Below are positions 1-9,065 of a stretch of 50,774 bases of DNA, piece after piece (position 1 is the first letter of the stretch; the number at the start of each line of letters is the position of its first letter). This DNA comes from an uncultured Lachnospiraceae bacterium. GTDB taxonomy: Bacteria > Bacillota > Clostridia > Lachnospirales > Lachnospiraceae. Both the position numbers and the translations under genes were made by a program. The stretch lies in assembly GCA_902763335.1 (NCBI GenBank), contig CACWRR010000008.1, positions 1 through 50,774 on the forward strand, written 5' to 3'. The notes below the pieces were generated by a model that was not told the DNA's origin, did not search any database, and was given only the letters and a program-made list of their open reading frames with translations.

Positions 1-8
1 GAGTTGAA

Positions 9-52
9 AAAAAATCTTTTGGTGGATAAATCGCACCAAAAGATTTTTTATT
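9..52 (+). terminator. Rho-independent terminator of an upstream gene
   Basis: An A-rich arm containing ATCTTTTGGTG is mirrored by CACCAAAAGAT and followed by a T-run. It is symmetrical enough to act in both directions, and probably ends a gene lying left of the window. Confidence 0.75.
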
Positions 53-73
53 TTCTCTATTTTGACTATATTA

Positions 74-146
74 TTCAGCCCCCGGCTGAACTGTTACCCC
101 ATCGGGCATGTACTAAGCTGACAGCATAGTACATGCTCAGTTTTTT
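74..146 (+). terminator. Tandem hairpins ending in a T-run
   Basis: A short hairpin (TTCAGCC/GGCTGAA, 74-90) is followed by a 10-bp stem GCATGTACTA (106-115) pairing with TAGTACATGC (127-136), then six T at 141-146. This looks like a second terminator or an attenuator ahead of the gene at 210; no known riboswitch core was recognised. Confidence 0.55.
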
Positions 147-209
147 GTGCTATAATAATTAAATGGATTTAAATAATAAAATATAGGTAGCAAGAAGGAT
201 ATGATAAAT

Positions 210-632
210 ATGAAAAAAACAACTGATGAATTACTTAAGGCACTTAATAATACGATGCATATAGACACATATTTAAAAGAAAACAGCGAATCAATGATAA
301 ATGCAGATGTGTCATATTATTTAAATGAAAAAATAAAAGAAAAAAACATAACTAAATCAAAAGTAATTAAGAATTCAGAGTTGAATGAAATATATGGATA
401 TCAGATTTTATCGGGAAAACGAAAAGCATCAAGAGACAAGCTTATATGCATATGTATAGGTGCCGGTTTTGATCTTGATGAAACCAACGAAATACTAAAA
501 ATTGCACTTTTTTCACCACTTTTTCCTAAATTAAAGCGGGACAGCATAATAATTCTGGGCATACAGAATCAGGAACCTGTGTGGAAAATAAATGAATCAT
601 TATTTGATTATAAACTCGAAACATTATCATAA
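210..632 (+). CDS. Small XRE-like helix-turn-helix protein (140 aa)
   Basis: A soluble protein of 140 residues resembling a clostridial family of small XRE-like regulators. An N-terminal helix is followed by an HTH-like stretch (about residues 45-95) with the pattern YGYQILSGKRKASRDKL, then a conserved-looking tail in which DSIIIL precedes a final helix. The ATG at 210 is preferred over the one at 201 because AAGGA (195-199) lies 10 nt upstream of it but only 1 nt before the other. It stands alone between terminators. In related genomes such proteins often sit beside Ser/Thr kinase-like genes, from memory; no such partner is visible here. DNA binding is inferred from the fold pattern only. 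Confidence 0.6.
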   Translation: MKKTTDELLKALNNTMHIDTYLKENSESMINADVSYYLNEKIKEKNITKSKVIKNSELNEIYGYQILSGKRKASRDKLICICIGAGFDLDETNEILKIALFSPLFPKLKRDSIIILGIQNQEPVWKINESLFDYKLETLS

Positions 633-643
633 CTGTAAATTAA

Positions 644-676
644 CCATGCTATTCCAGAAGTAGCATGGATTTTTTT
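644..676 (+). terminator. Rho-independent terminator
   Basis: CCATGCTA (644-651) pairs with TAGCATGG (661-668) around a 9-nt loop and is followed by a seven-T run. It ends the XRE-like gene. Confidence 0.85.
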
Positions 677-699
677 GCATTTCAGATATTGTTAAGGTG

Positions 700-728
700 T
701 TGATATAAATTGTATATTATTGTAAAAT
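700..728 (+). promoter_or_regulatory. Sigma-A promoter for the zinc-ribbon gene
   Basis: TTGATA (700-705), a 17-bp spacer, then TAAAAT (723-728). It sits about 30 nt upstream of the ATG at 759. Confidence 0.6.
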
Positions 729-758
729 AATACAAAACGAAAGGGGCGATACACAGAT

Positions 759-1889
759 ATGATTAAATGTCCGGTGTGTAAAAAGGAGATAGCAGAAGAA
801 GCAAATTTTTGCCCGTATTGCATGACAAAATTTACACATGATAATAATGAGAAAAATGTTATTCTGGAGAAAAGGGGTAACAGGCAAAAGACACTTATAA
901 TTATTTTGTTAATTGCTGTTGTTGTTATGTTTTTTGTGCTGTTGATGGCATTTTATAATTATAATAAAAAACCAGATTTAAAGAAAGATGTAACCGGTAC
1001 ATCAGGAAATATTGAGAACAATATAGTAAGCAATACAATACAGACAGAAAACGTTGAAAGTACAACGGGGGCTACAGAAAGCGAGTCTGTAACAGAAAAT
1101 GTAGATTATACAAAATATTACGGCATGTGGAATGATAAGAGTGGAAATGGTGTAGATGTTGAGGTAGATGGTGGAGTGGAACTTCAAATACAGGTTGTTG
1201 CCGGAAACCGCATAACATTTGAATTGACCACCTGTCAGGCACCGCCTATAAATCGTGTTGCTTCAATAGAAAATGTTAATTCTGTTATAGAAGATAATAA
1301 GGCAGAATTTACATTCAGTGATGATGGCTGGGGAAATTCAGGTATGGGTTATCTTGAATTCCGAGAAAATGAGATATATGTAAAGTGCGAAATCACATCG
1401 TATAATGCTGATGCAATGTGGGATTTAAATATTGACAGCGTACTTACGAAGGATGGAACTAAAAAGTGCTATTTTAAGGGATGGGTAGATGGATATGCGA
1501 GTAAGATGATAGAAAAATTGGGATTAGATGATGTTAAAACTACTAATTCGTATGATATTGGAGGCTTTGAAATATATTCTAACAGTGAGGAAAGTATTGT
1601 TTTAAAAGTAGGCCGTAATGATGGCATGATATATGAGATTGATATATATTATGATAGAATGGAGGATATAGGAGATAAGAAGAAATATGGATATTGCGAG
1701 GGTGTGGAATATGGAAGTTCTTATAAGCAAATAGAGGCAAATAGTGAGCAGATTGTTTCGAGTCAAAAGTCGGAAGAAAATCCGGATATTACAGATACAA
1801 CATTTAATGGAGATAAAAGTGGTTCAGTGGTTGTTGTCGGAATGCGAAACGGTAACGTCGAATACATAAAGTACCTCCACTACAGCTAA
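759..1889 (+). CDS. Zinc-ribbon, single-pass membrane protein of unknown function
   Basis: A 376-residue protein. It opens with a zinc ribbon made of two CxxC knuckles (CPVC at residues 4-7, CPYC at 18-21), followed by a basic stretch and one hydrophobic membrane segment (about 44-66). A Thr/Glu-rich linker (about 75-120) leads to an extracytoplasmic region of about 250 residues that is rich in beta-type sequence and was not assigned to a family. The expected topology is cytoplasmic zinc ribbon and external C-terminal domain, as in many Firmicute envelope-sensing proteins. It has its own promoter and a ribosome site (AAAGGGG), so it is probably monocistronic. Function unknown. Confidence 0.8.
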   Translation: MIKCPVCKKEIAEEANFCPYCMTKFTHDNNEKNVILEKRGNRQKTLIIILLIAVVVMFFVLLMAFYNYNKKPDLKKDVTGTSGNIENNIVSNTIQTENVESTTGATESESVTENVDYTKYYGMWNDKSGNGVDVEVDGGVELQIQVVAGNRITFELTTCQAPPINRVASIENVNSVIEDNKAEFTFSDDGWGNSGMGYLEFRENEIYVKCEITSYNADAMWDLNIDSVLTKDGTKKCYFKGWVDGYASKMIEKLGLDDVKTTNSYDIGGFEIYSNSEESIVLKVGRNDGMIYEIDIYYDRMEDIGDKKKYGYCEGVEYGSSYKQIEANSEQIVSSQKSEENPDITDTTFNGDKSGSVVVVGMRNGNVEYIKYLHYS

Positions 1890-1938
1890 AACCCACCTAT
1901 ACAAAACCACCAAAATTCCATAAAAACCGTCCGTAAAA

Positions 1939-1966
1939 TTGACAAAAATGTCAAGTGTGGTATAAT
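1939..1966 (+). promoter_or_regulatory. Sigma-A promoter for the chemotaxis receptor gene
   Basis: TTGACA (1939-1944), a 16-bp spacer, then a perfect TATAAT (1961-1966). It rules out the upstream in-frame GTG at 1955 as the start of the receptor gene. Confidence 0.8.
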
Positions 1967-2044
1967 ATAAGCTATGAAAAAAGATTGTGTAATGCAGTGG
2001 GAAATTCACAAAACGGGATTCCCATAGCTGGGGAAATACTTATT

Positions 2045-3421
2045 ATGCTCTTTTTGAATGGGGAACGAAAAGATGCCATAGTATTGGTTATGGCGGCAGT
2101 GGCAGTTGTAACAAAGATATGTGAGAGATGGCTTGGCAAATATGCCAAATACATATATGGCTGTATTATTCCGGTGGTAGGTGCCATTACAGTTGCATTT
2201 GCTGACGGAGGACATTTCATTGCCATGACTCATGGATATTTTATGGTAACAGTTATGATGATACCATACTACAATTTATCACTTAGTTTGGTTAATGCAC
2301 TTGTGACCGTAGGAGTAAATCTTGTGGCAATGCTATTATTCCCTAAGGGATATACTGCAATGCATCCGGTAGTAGGCTGGGTATTTATAACAGCAGTGTA
2401 TGTGTTACTTGCCATAATCTGTATGATAGTTTCAGATCGTACAAGAAAGATGTTTTATAACATCAGGGAAGGCGAAGTTGATTTGGAAAAACTGTTAAGT
2501 GGTGTTGAGGCATCGGCAGGAGATATTCAGAAGTCATGTGACGGTATCAACGAGTCATTACATGAATTTAAGGAAAGCTCACAGGATATTTCAGCGTCAA
2601 CCGAGATTATTTCAGACAGTGCCGCTTCGCAGATAGACAAAGTAACAGGAAGTATTGATATATTTAATGAATTAAGCGAAAAGATTACATTATCTGAACG
2701 TCAGGTTGAAGAGACGGTTCAGAAGGTAAATGAAGTTAAAGATAAGAATGAAGAGGGTTCAGCAGCTATAGCTGAATTATCAAACAAATTTGGTGAGAAT
2801 ATAACTGCGACAAAAGAAGCTGTTCGTGGTATAGAGACTCTTTCACAGAAATCCGGACAGATAGGAGATATCATAGAGAGTATCAATCAGATAGCCAGCC
2901 AGACCAATCTCCTCGCACTGAATGCGGCTATAGAGGCTGCAAGAGCAGGTGAGGCAGGAAAAGGATTTGCGGTTGTTGCAGATGAGATTAATGCTTTATC
3001 GTTAGAATCATCAGAGGCTACTAAGAAGATTGATGAGATATTAAAAGATATTATATCTACTATCAATGATACGAGCAGAATAATGAACACAAACAGTGCT
3101 ATCGTAGAGGAAGCAAACGGAAAGCTTGATACAACTGTTGATGTATTCAAAACAATGCTTGTTTCATCAGAAAATATTATAAAGATTACCGGAATGCTTC
3201 AGGATGAGTTAAATGGAGTTGCCGTATTGAAAGACAGATTGCTTGATGCAATGAAGGAAGTGGAGGAAGCTTCACAGAATTCTGTTGAGACAACTACGGA
3301 GATATCAGCTTCTACAGAAGAACAGGTTGCCGGAATTGAAGAAATAGTAAGCACTATGGATAAGATGAAGGCAGCGGTTGATGAGTTGAACTCATTATTA
3401 AAACAGCACAATAAAGAATAA
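2045..3421 (+). CDS. Methyl-accepting chemotaxis protein
   Basis: A chemoreceptor relaying a signal to CheA through a CheW adaptor. The N-terminal third is hydrophobic with several membrane segments (to about residue 140) and little extracellular domain. The cytoplasmic part carries the conserved MCP hairpin tip, readable as [19 protein letters not shown] followed by [10 protein letters not shown], then a long coiled coil to the C-terminus. The open frame extends upstream to 1955, but that is inside the promoter. The ATG at 2045, after a GGGGA-type site, is the first credible start in frame and gives 458 residues. A short alternative-frame ORF at 1974-2027 lies in the leader, so the N-terminus may be longer if the gene carries a frameshift. 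A lone cheW lies at 23.4 kb. Confidence 0.85.
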   Translation: MLFLNGERKDAIVLVMAAVAVVTKICERWLGKYAKYIYGCIIPVVGAITVAFADGGHFIAMTHGYFMVTVMMIPYYNLSLSLVNALVTVGVNLVAMLLFPKGYTAMHPVVGWVFITAVYVLLAIICMIVSDRTRKMFYNIREGEVDLEKLLSGVEASAGDIQKSCDGINESLHEFKESSQDISASTEIISDSAASQIDKVTGSIDIFNELSEKITLSERQVEETVQKVNEVKDKNEEGSAAIAELSNKFGENITATKEAVRGIETLSQKSGQIGDIIESINQIASQTNLLALNAAIEAARAGEAGKGFAVVADEINALSLESSEATKKIDEILKDIISTINDTSRIMNTNSAIVEEANGKLDTTVDVFKTMLVSSENIIKITGMLQDELNGVAVLKDRLLDAMKEVEEASQNSVETTTEISASTEEQVAGIEEIVSTMDKMKAAVDELNSLLKQHNKE

Positions 3422-3440
3422 TATATAGGTATATTAAGAT

Positions 3441-3505
3441 AAAATGCGAACCATACCATTAGAAAATGCACAGACAGTGTATGAAATGGCAGGTTCGCAT
3501 TTTTT
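3441..3505 (+). terminator. Rho-independent terminator
   Basis: AAAATGCGAACC pairs with GGTTCGCATTTT. The 39-nt loop has internal pairing of its own, and a T-run follows. It ends the chemoreceptor gene. Confidence 0.8.
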
Positions 3506-3530
3506 ATATTAGAACATGAGGAATAGATGG

Positions 3531-3559
3531 TTGAATAAAAATGACATTGCGTCTATAAT
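3531..3559 (+). promoter_or_regulatory. Sigma-A promoter for the 3.6-10.8 kb gene run
   Basis: TTGAAT (3531-3536), a 17-bp spacer, then TATAAT (3554-3559), about 40 nt upstream of the deacetylase start. Confidence 0.7.
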
Positions 3560-3598
3560 GGTGTGGATTAGATAAATGCGAAAAGGAGACGAAAGATT

Positions 3599-4519
3599 AT
3601 GAAAAATACAAGAAAGAGAGCAACCATTGTGCTCGGAGCTATCGCATGTATTATAGCAGTGTCCGTTGTCACTAATATAATTCTTGCAGTTAATTTAAAA
3701 AGTGAGAAGAACAAAACCGGTAAATATACGACTGAAATAAACAAATTGAAAAAGGAAAAGGAATCTCTTGCAGCACAGGGAGAGAGTGAAGCTGCAAAAG
3801 AGGAGCAGGCAGAGAGTGAGAAAGAATCTCTTGCAGCAAAAAATGAGGAACTTGAAAGCACAGCGAGAATGAACGGTATAAGAGAACCGCTTGATGAAAA
3901 TGAGAAGATAGTATTTCTTACATTTGATGACGGTCCGTCTGATCTTACACCGGAATATTTAAATGTACTTAAATCCTATGGTGTTAATGCAACATTTTTT
4001 GTTACATATCAGCCGGATTATGAAGACACATACAAACAGATAATAAATGATGGAAATGTTATTCAGATACACACCGCCACACATGATTATGATACTGTAT
4101 ATGCATCTGTGGAGTCATATATGAATGATTTTAATACTGCATATGATTATGTGTGTCAGGTGACGGGTACCAAGCCGACATATTTCAGATTTCCGGGAGG
4201 AAGTACAAGTTCGTATGGCAAGAGCTTAGCACCTGAGATAGCCAGACAGATGAGAGCTAAAGGATTCGACTTTGTTGATTGGAATGTCAGTGTCGGTGAC
4301 GGTTCAAATAAAGCAACAAAAGACAGTATATTACAGAAGGTTCCTAAGGAATCAGAGGGAAGAAAACATATAGTTCTTCTTGCACATGACAGTGCGACAA
4401 AGGCAGAGACACTTGCTGCACTTCCACAGGTTATCGAATATTACAGGGATAACGGCTACACATTTAAGGTGATAGATAACAATATAGATATGTCATTTGC
4501 TCAGTTTATAGATTATTAA
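3599..4519 (+). CDS. Membrane-anchored polysaccharide deacetylase (NodB domain)
   Basis: Probably removes acetyl groups from a cell-wall glycan at the outer face of the membrane. An N-terminal membrane anchor (about residues 10-30) is followed by a Glu/Lys-rich coiled coil (about 38-92). The NodB fold then begins with FLTFDDGP (catalytic Asp pair about 109-110), and the metal-binding histidines sit in an HTATH motif (158 and 162). The strong site AAAAGGAG lies 11 nt before the ATG. It is the first gene of a same-strand run with envelope-related members. Substrate (peptidoglycan GlcNAc or MurNAc) cannot be told from sequence. 306 residues is normal for the family. Confidence 0.9.
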   Translation: MKNTRKRATIVLGAIACIIAVSVVTNIILAVNLKSEKNKTGKYTTEINKLKKEKESLAAQGESEAAKEEQAESEKESLAAKNEELESTARMNGIREPLDENEKIVFLTFDDGPSDLTPEYLNVLKSYGVNATFFVTYQPDYEDTYKQIINDGNVIQIHTATHDYDTVYASVESYMNDFNTAYDYVCQVTGTKPTYFRFPGGSTSSYGKSLAPEIARQMRAKGFDFVDWNVSVGDGSNKATKDSILQKVPKESEGRKHIVLLAHDSATKAETLAALPQVIEYYRDNGYTFKVIDNNIDMSFAQFIDY

Positions 4520-4533
4520 TTTTGGAGGAAGTC

Positions 4534-5319
4534 ATGAAAAAAGAAATGACAGATATAGAAAAATATTATAATAAATTTAATGAAGAAAAAAGACTGACAA
4601 GAAGACATGGAAATGTTGAATTTGTTACATCCTTAAAATATATTCATGAATGTATAGGTCAAAATAAGGATGCGAAGATTCTTGATATTGGTGCAGGTAC
4701 AGGAAGATATTCTGTGTATCTGGCTGAAGAAGGGTATGATGTTACCGCAGTCGAGCTTGTAAAATACAATCTTGGGATTTTAAAATCAAAGAAAAGCACG
4801 GTAAAGGCATATCAGGGAAATGCATTGAATTTGAAACGTTTCGAGAACGAAAGTTTTGATATCGTGCTGCTTTTCGGACCTATGTATCATTTGTGTAAGC
4901 ATGAAGATAAGGTGAAGGCTTTAAAAGAGGCTGTGCGGGTTACGAAAAAAGGTGGAAAGATATTGGTTGCCTACTGTATGAATGAATATAGCATTATAAC
5001 ATACGGATTTAAGGAGAATAATATATTAAGATGCATGAGTGAAAATAAGATATCAGATGAATTTCACTGCGAATCGGATGAGTCTGAATTGTATTCCTAT
5101 GTAAGAATAGAAGACATAGACAGGATTAATGCAGAGGCAGGAGTTACACGTATAAAGATAATATCAGCGGACGGTCCGGCAAATTATATGAGAACGGTTT
5201 TAAATGCCATGGATGAAGAGACATATGATACATTTATCAGATATCATCTTTCAACATGTGAGAGACCTGAGCTTATAGGAGCCGGAGCACATACGGTTGA
5301 TATTTTAGAACCGTTTTAG
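4534..5319 (+). CDS. Class I SAM-dependent methyltransferase
   Basis: A soluble methyltransferase of 261 residues. Motif I reads ILDIGAGTGRYS (about residues 49-60), followed by the acidic end of beta-2 (VTAVE) and a motif IV-like stretch FDIVLLFGPMYHL. The start at 4534 is chosen because GGAGG (4524-4528) lies 5 nt upstream; the earlier in-frame TTG at 4522 overlaps that ribosome site. It begins 14 nt after the deacetylase stop, so it is probably cotranscribed. The substrate is unknown. The order of domains and the HLC pattern after GPMY resemble small-molecule methyltransferases, but that is only an impression. Confidence 0.85.
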   Translation: MKKEMTDIEKYYNKFNEEKRLTRRHGNVEFVTSLKYIHECIGQNKDAKILDIGAGTGRYSVYLAEEGYDVTAVELVKYNLGILKSKKSTVKAYQGNALNLKRFENESFDIVLLFGPMYHLCKHEDKVKALKEAVRVTKKGGKILVAYCMNEYSIITYGFKENNILRCMSENKISDEFHCESDESELYSYVRIEDIDRINAEAGVTRIKIISADGPANYMRTVLNAMDEETYDTFIRYHLSTCERPELIGAGAHTVDILEPF

Positions 5320-5363
5320 TATAATACAGTTTGTCATGTTAAAAGAAATGGAGATGAAGTGAC

Positions 5364-5726
5364 ATGAAATATTTAAGGCAGTTTTTAATAATACTGTTTA
5401 TAACATTTATCGGAGAAGTTTTTAATTTAGTAATTCCGCTGCCAATACCTGCATCCATATATGGACTTGTTATACTGCTTGTTGCACTTTTGACGGGGAT
5501 TATAAAGGTAGAGATGGTTAAGGAAGCATCAGCATTTCTTATAGAGATAATGCCGCTCATGTTTATTCCGGCAGCAGTTGGTCTTATAGAATCGTGGGGA
5601 ATACTTAAGCCTATATGTTTAAAGATATCAGTTATAACCGTGGTGAGTACGGTTGCGGTTATGGCAGTAAGCGGTCTTGTTACACAGGCGATAATACGGA
5701 ATGGAAGGAGGAAAAGCGATGAATGA
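5364..5726 (+). CDS. lrgA: CidA/LrgA-family holin-like membrane protein
   Basis: A 120-residue protein that is almost entirely membrane segments (four hydrophobic stretches), with the family pattern PIPASIYGLVIL near residues 27-38 and a basic tail. CidA/LrgA proteins form holin-like oligomers and, with LrgB partners, influence murein hydrolase activity, lysis or pyruvate/metabolite transport. The last 8 nt overlap the next gene, which encodes the LrgB partner, so the two are translationally coupled. I cannot separate LrgA from CidA by eye. Confidence 0.88.
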   Translation: MKYLRQFLIILFITFIGEVFNLVIPLPIPASIYGLVILLVALLTGIIKVEMVKEASAFLIEIMPLMFIPAAVGLIESWGILKPICLKISVITVVSTVAVMAVSGLVTQAIIRNGRRKSDE

Positions 5727-6411
5727 CTTACTAACACAGTCAACATTTTTTGGTGTTGCAGTCAGTATACTGGCATATGAAGCCGGAGTTGTACTGAGAA
5801 AAAAATTAAAGTGGGGAATTCTTAATCCGCTCCTTATTTCGATTGTTGTAGTCATAGTATTATTGCTGGTATGTAATATAGATTATGACAGTTACTACGA
5901 AGGTGCAAAATATTTAAGCTATCTTCTGACACCGGCTACGGTCTGTCTTGCAGTACCTCTTTATGAGCAGATATCACTGCTTAAAAAGAATTTTATAGCT
6001 ATAGCAGGAGGCATTTTGTCAGGAGTGCTGACAAGCCTTGTGAGTGTCCTCATAATGTCAGTTGTTCTCGGACTTAATCACGAGCAGTATGTGACAATGC
6101 TTCCGAAGTCCATAACAACCGCCATAGGAATGGGAGTTTCGGATGAACTTGGCGGCATAGTTACGATAACAGTAGCCGTTATAATTATTACCGGAGTTCT
6201 TGGGAATATTATAGCAGAGGCAGTGTGTAAGATTTTCAGAATAAAGGAACCGGTGGCAGTCGGTATAGCCATAGGTTCATCAGCACATGCAGTCGGCACT
6301 GCAAGGGCAATGGAGATAGGTGAGATTCAGGGTGCAATGAGCAGTTTGTCCATAGCTGTGGCAGGACTTCTGACTGTGGTAGGTGCATCTGTATTTGCAG
6401 GATTTTATTAA
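5719..6411 (+). CDS. lrgB: LrgB-family membrane protein
   Basis: Partner of the preceding LrgA/CidA protein. A 230-residue hydrophobic protein with about seven membrane segments and the family's conserved C-terminal region: SITTAIGMGVSDELGG near the middle, and GSSAHAVGTARAMEIGEIQGAMS near the end. The ATG at 5719 is chosen because GGAGG lies 8-10 nt upstream; the open frame extends to 5701 through that ribosome site. It overlaps the end of the upstream gene. Some family members work as glycolate or pyruvate-type transporters; which applies here is unknown. Confidence 0.9.
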   Translation: MNDLLTQSTFFGVAVSILAYEAGVVLRKKLKWGILNPLLISIVVVIVLLLVCNIDYDSYYEGAKYLSYLLTPATVCLAVPLYEQISLLKKNFIAIAGGILSGVLTSLVSVLIMSVVLGLNHEQYVTMLPKSITTAIGMGVSDELGGIVTITVAVIIITGVLGNIIAEAVCKIFRIKEPVAVGIAIGSSAHAVGTARAMEIGEIQGAMSSLSIAVAGLLTVVGASVFAGFY

Positions 6412-6435
6412 AAAATATAAAGGAGCATTAATGCG

Positions 6436-8262
6436 TTGGGTAATTTAATCAGGTTATTTAAACTGGTGAAACTGAATTGGAGAAGAATGGCAGAGTTTGA
6501 ACTTATATACAGAGGACTGGCAGTGATACTGTTTGCCCCGATTCTACTCTTTATGTTTAATGCTTCCATGAAATTATCAGGGTACAGATATATAACCGTT
6601 GACAATGTAAAAGGATATCTTGGTAATCCGATAACTATAGCAATGCTTGTACTCGCAGTATTTGCACTTACTTTCTTTATGCTGATAGAAGTGAGTGCAA
6701 ATATATATATAATCGATCAGTCATATCAGAGAAATGTGACAAACATGAAAGATGTCGTTAAATTTTCCATATCAAATGCCATAAGAGCATTTAGTATCAG
6801 AAATATATTTCTTGCGATTATCGTATCATTGACAACATTGGTTTTAAATCTCGGTATAACATCAGGATATAAGGTGACGGTCAAACTTCCGGAGTTTATC
6901 ATTGCATTAATATCAACTAAAAAGCAGCTTGTATTTGCTTTGTATGTTTTAGCTGCGATAGCAGTGGTGCTGTTTACGAGATGGATATATGTCTTTCATT
7001 ATTTTACTCTTGAGAGATGCTCATTTGTCGAGTCGTGCAAGAGAAGCAGTGCACTCAACAGAAAGCACAAGATTAAAGATATTATAAGTATTTTGATGTT
7101 AGAGATTATACTTGGTGTTATAATGGTTGCCATGACTGCAGTGATTGTACTTATTATAGCGACGATATATAAATTTGTGTCATCAGTTCAGATATTATAT
7201 TATATATTATTAGCAGTGGTACTTATGGTGGTTGGTGTATTCAGCATGATAGTCCTTGCGCTTTTTGTACCTGTGACATATGCATTTATAAGTGCGATGT
7301 TCTATAAACATAAAATAGAAAAAAATGAAGAGATAATACACTGTGACAAGTCCGAGTATATACCGGATTTGATGAGAAGAAAGAAGTTTAGAAAGTTAGA
7401 AGGAATAGCATTTTCTGTAGGATTTATAGTGTTGCTTGTATACATTTATCTTCTCGCAACAGGCAGGGTAAACCTGAATGTAGAATATGTTAAAACTATG
7501 GAGATAACAGCCCACAGAGGAGCATCCCATGATTATCCTGAAAATTCAATGAGTGCATTTGAAGGCGCGGTTGACCTTGGCGCAGACTGGATAGAGCTTG
7601 ACGTACAGCAGACAAAAGACGGAAAAATCATAGTTATGCATGATTCAAATCTTAAGAGAACCACCGGCAAAAATAAAAATGTCTGGGAGCTTAACTACGA
7701 TGAGATAGAGCAGCTCGACTGTGGAAAATGGTTCTCAAAAGATTTTGAGGGTGAAAAAATACCGCTTCTTGAGGATGTTATTGATTATGCCGATGATGAA
7801 AATATTAAGCTCAATATAGAATTAAAACCTACGGGACAGGAAAAGGATTTTGAAAAGTCTGTTGTGGATATAGTAAATGAACATGACTTTAAAGATGACT
7901 GCGTGATAACATCGCAAAGTTACAGTTTATTAAAGAAAGTAAAGGAATATGATGACAGTATACATACAGTGTATGTTATGGCTATAGCTTATGGAAATAT
8001 TTTAAGACTCAGGGCAGCAGACAATTTTAGTATAAAATCATTATATGTTACAGATGATTTGGTGAAAAGAGTTCATAATTCCGGCAAGCAGTTGTATGTA
8101 TGGACTGTTAATTCCAGAGCGGGAATAGACAGAATGCTTGACTTAAATGTAGATAACATAATAACCGATAATATTACATTAGCGAAAGAATGTGTATACA
8201 GGCATAAAACCGGAAATACGTTGATAAAATATCTGGATATGCTTATACTTGATAATAAATAG
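6436..8262 (+). CDS. Membrane-embedded glycerophosphodiester phosphodiesterase
   Basis: A two-domain protein of 608 residues. The first 350 residues form a membrane domain with about eight hydrophobic segments, of the GDPD-associated membrane type. The rest is a GDPD TIM barrel, beginning with ITAHRGASHDYPENS near residue 354 and containing the metal/catalytic pattern ELDVQQTKDGKIIVMHD. It likely hydrolyses glycerophosphodiesters or lipoteichoic-type polyglycerolphosphate at the membrane. The start is a TTG, 10 nt after AAAGGAG; the ATG at 6431 is in another frame and meets a stop after five codons. It lies 24 nt after lrgB. Confidence 0.9.
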   Translation: MGNLIRLFKLVKLNWRRMAEFELIYRGLAVILFAPILLFMFNASMKLSGYRYITVDNVKGYLGNPITIAMLVLAVFALTFFMLIEVSANIYIIDQSYQRNVTNMKDVVKFSISNAIRAFSIRNIFLAIIVSLTTLVLNLGITSGYKVTVKLPEFIIALISTKKQLVFALYVLAAIAVVLFTRWIYVFHYFTLERCSFVESCKRSSALNRKHKIKDIISILMLEIILGVIMVAMTAVIVLIIATIYKFVSSVQILYYILLAVVLMVVGVFSMIVLALFVPVTYAFISAMFYKHKIEKNEEIIHCDKSEYIPDLMRRKKFRKLEGIAFSVGFIVLLVYIYLLATGRVNLNVEYVKTMEITAHRGASHDYPENSMSAFEGAVDLGADWIELDVQQTKDGKIIVMHDSNLKRTTGKNKNVWELNYDEIEQLDCGKWFSKDFEGEKIPLLEDVIDYADDENIKLNIELKPTGQEKDFEKSVVDIVNEHDFKDDCVITSQSYSLLKKVKEYDDSIHTVYVMAIAYGNILRLRAADNFSIKSLYVTDDLVKRVHNSGKQLYVWTVNSRAGIDRMLDLNVDNIITDNITLAKECVYRHKTGNTLIKYLDMLILDNK

Positions 8263-8271
8263 GAGGTAAAT

Positions 8272-9042
8272 ATGATAGTTGCTCTTGTTCAATGGAAAAC
8301 ATTATGGGAAGACAAAGAAGGAAATATAAAAAAGATGGAAAGAATATTAAACAGATATCAGCATGTAGATTTATATCTGTTTCCGGAAATGAGTCTTACC
8401 GGTTTTTCGTCCGATACTTATAAATTCATGGAGAGAGATAAGGAAACGGTACATAGAGTGATGGATATTGCAGCAAAATATGACACGGCAATAGGAATAG
8501 GCTGGACAAAAGCCGGTGGAGACATGGGTGAGAATCATTATTCCATAGTGACACCGGATGAAGAGATTATTGATTATGCGAAGATTCATCCTTTTAGCAT
8601 GAGCGGTGAGGATATGAATACAATCGGTGGAAGAAGTCTTAAGATGTGCAGATACAAAGGCTTTAACATCGGGGTACAGATATGTTATGATTTAAGGTTT
8701 CCGGATGTATTTCTGGCAGCGGCAGATGAAGCGGACCTTATGATAGTCCCGGCTAACTGGCCGGCGGCAAGGAGTGAGCAGTTCAGATGCCTGCTTCAGG
8801 CGAGGGCTATAGAGAATCAGGTGTATGTAGCCGGAGTGAATTGCGGAGGATGTATAGGCGGAATATATTATTCAGGAGACAGTGCCATATACAATCCGGA
8901 GGGAACAAAATGTAAACCTTTGCTGGCAGATGCAAATAAAAACTGTGAAGAAGAAAGAGTGATAATATACAGTATTGAAAATGATGTGAAGAAATTCAGG
9001 GAAGCATTTCCGGTTAAAAATGACAGGGTAATCCTTAAATAA
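8272..9042 (+). CDS. Carbon-nitrogen hydrolase, omega-amidase-like
   Basis: A nitrilase-superfamily amidase of 256 residues. The Glu-Lys-Cys triad is readable as E39 (LFPEMSLTGF), K104 (YAKIHPF) and C138 (VQICYDLRFP). The pattern is close to omega-amidase/YafV-type enzymes, which deaminate 2-oxoglutaramate or 2-oxosuccinamate in glutamine or methionine salvage, but the substrate is not proven. A good AGGAGG site precedes the ATG, only 9 nt after the GDPD stop, so it belongs to the same transcript. Confidence 0.88.
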   Translation: MIVALVQWKTLWEDKEGNIKKMERILNRYQHVDLYLFPEMSLTGFSSDTYKFMERDKETVHRVMDIAAKYDTAIGIGWTKAGGDMGENHYSIVTPDEEIIDYAKIHPFSMSGEDMNTIGGRSLKMCRYKGFNIGVQICYDLRFPDVFLAAADEADLMIVPANWPAARSEQFRCLLQARAIENQVYVAGVNCGGCIGGIYYSGDSAIYNPEGTKCKPLLADANKNCEEERVIIYSIENDVKKFREAFPVKNDRVILK

Positions 9043-9065
9043 GCATTTGATAAGGAGAAGAGTGG

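Noticed and set aside
1955-2044. GTG start of the chemoreceptor frame
   Set aside because: It falls between the -35 and -10 boxes of a consensus promoter, so it cannot be translated from that transcript.
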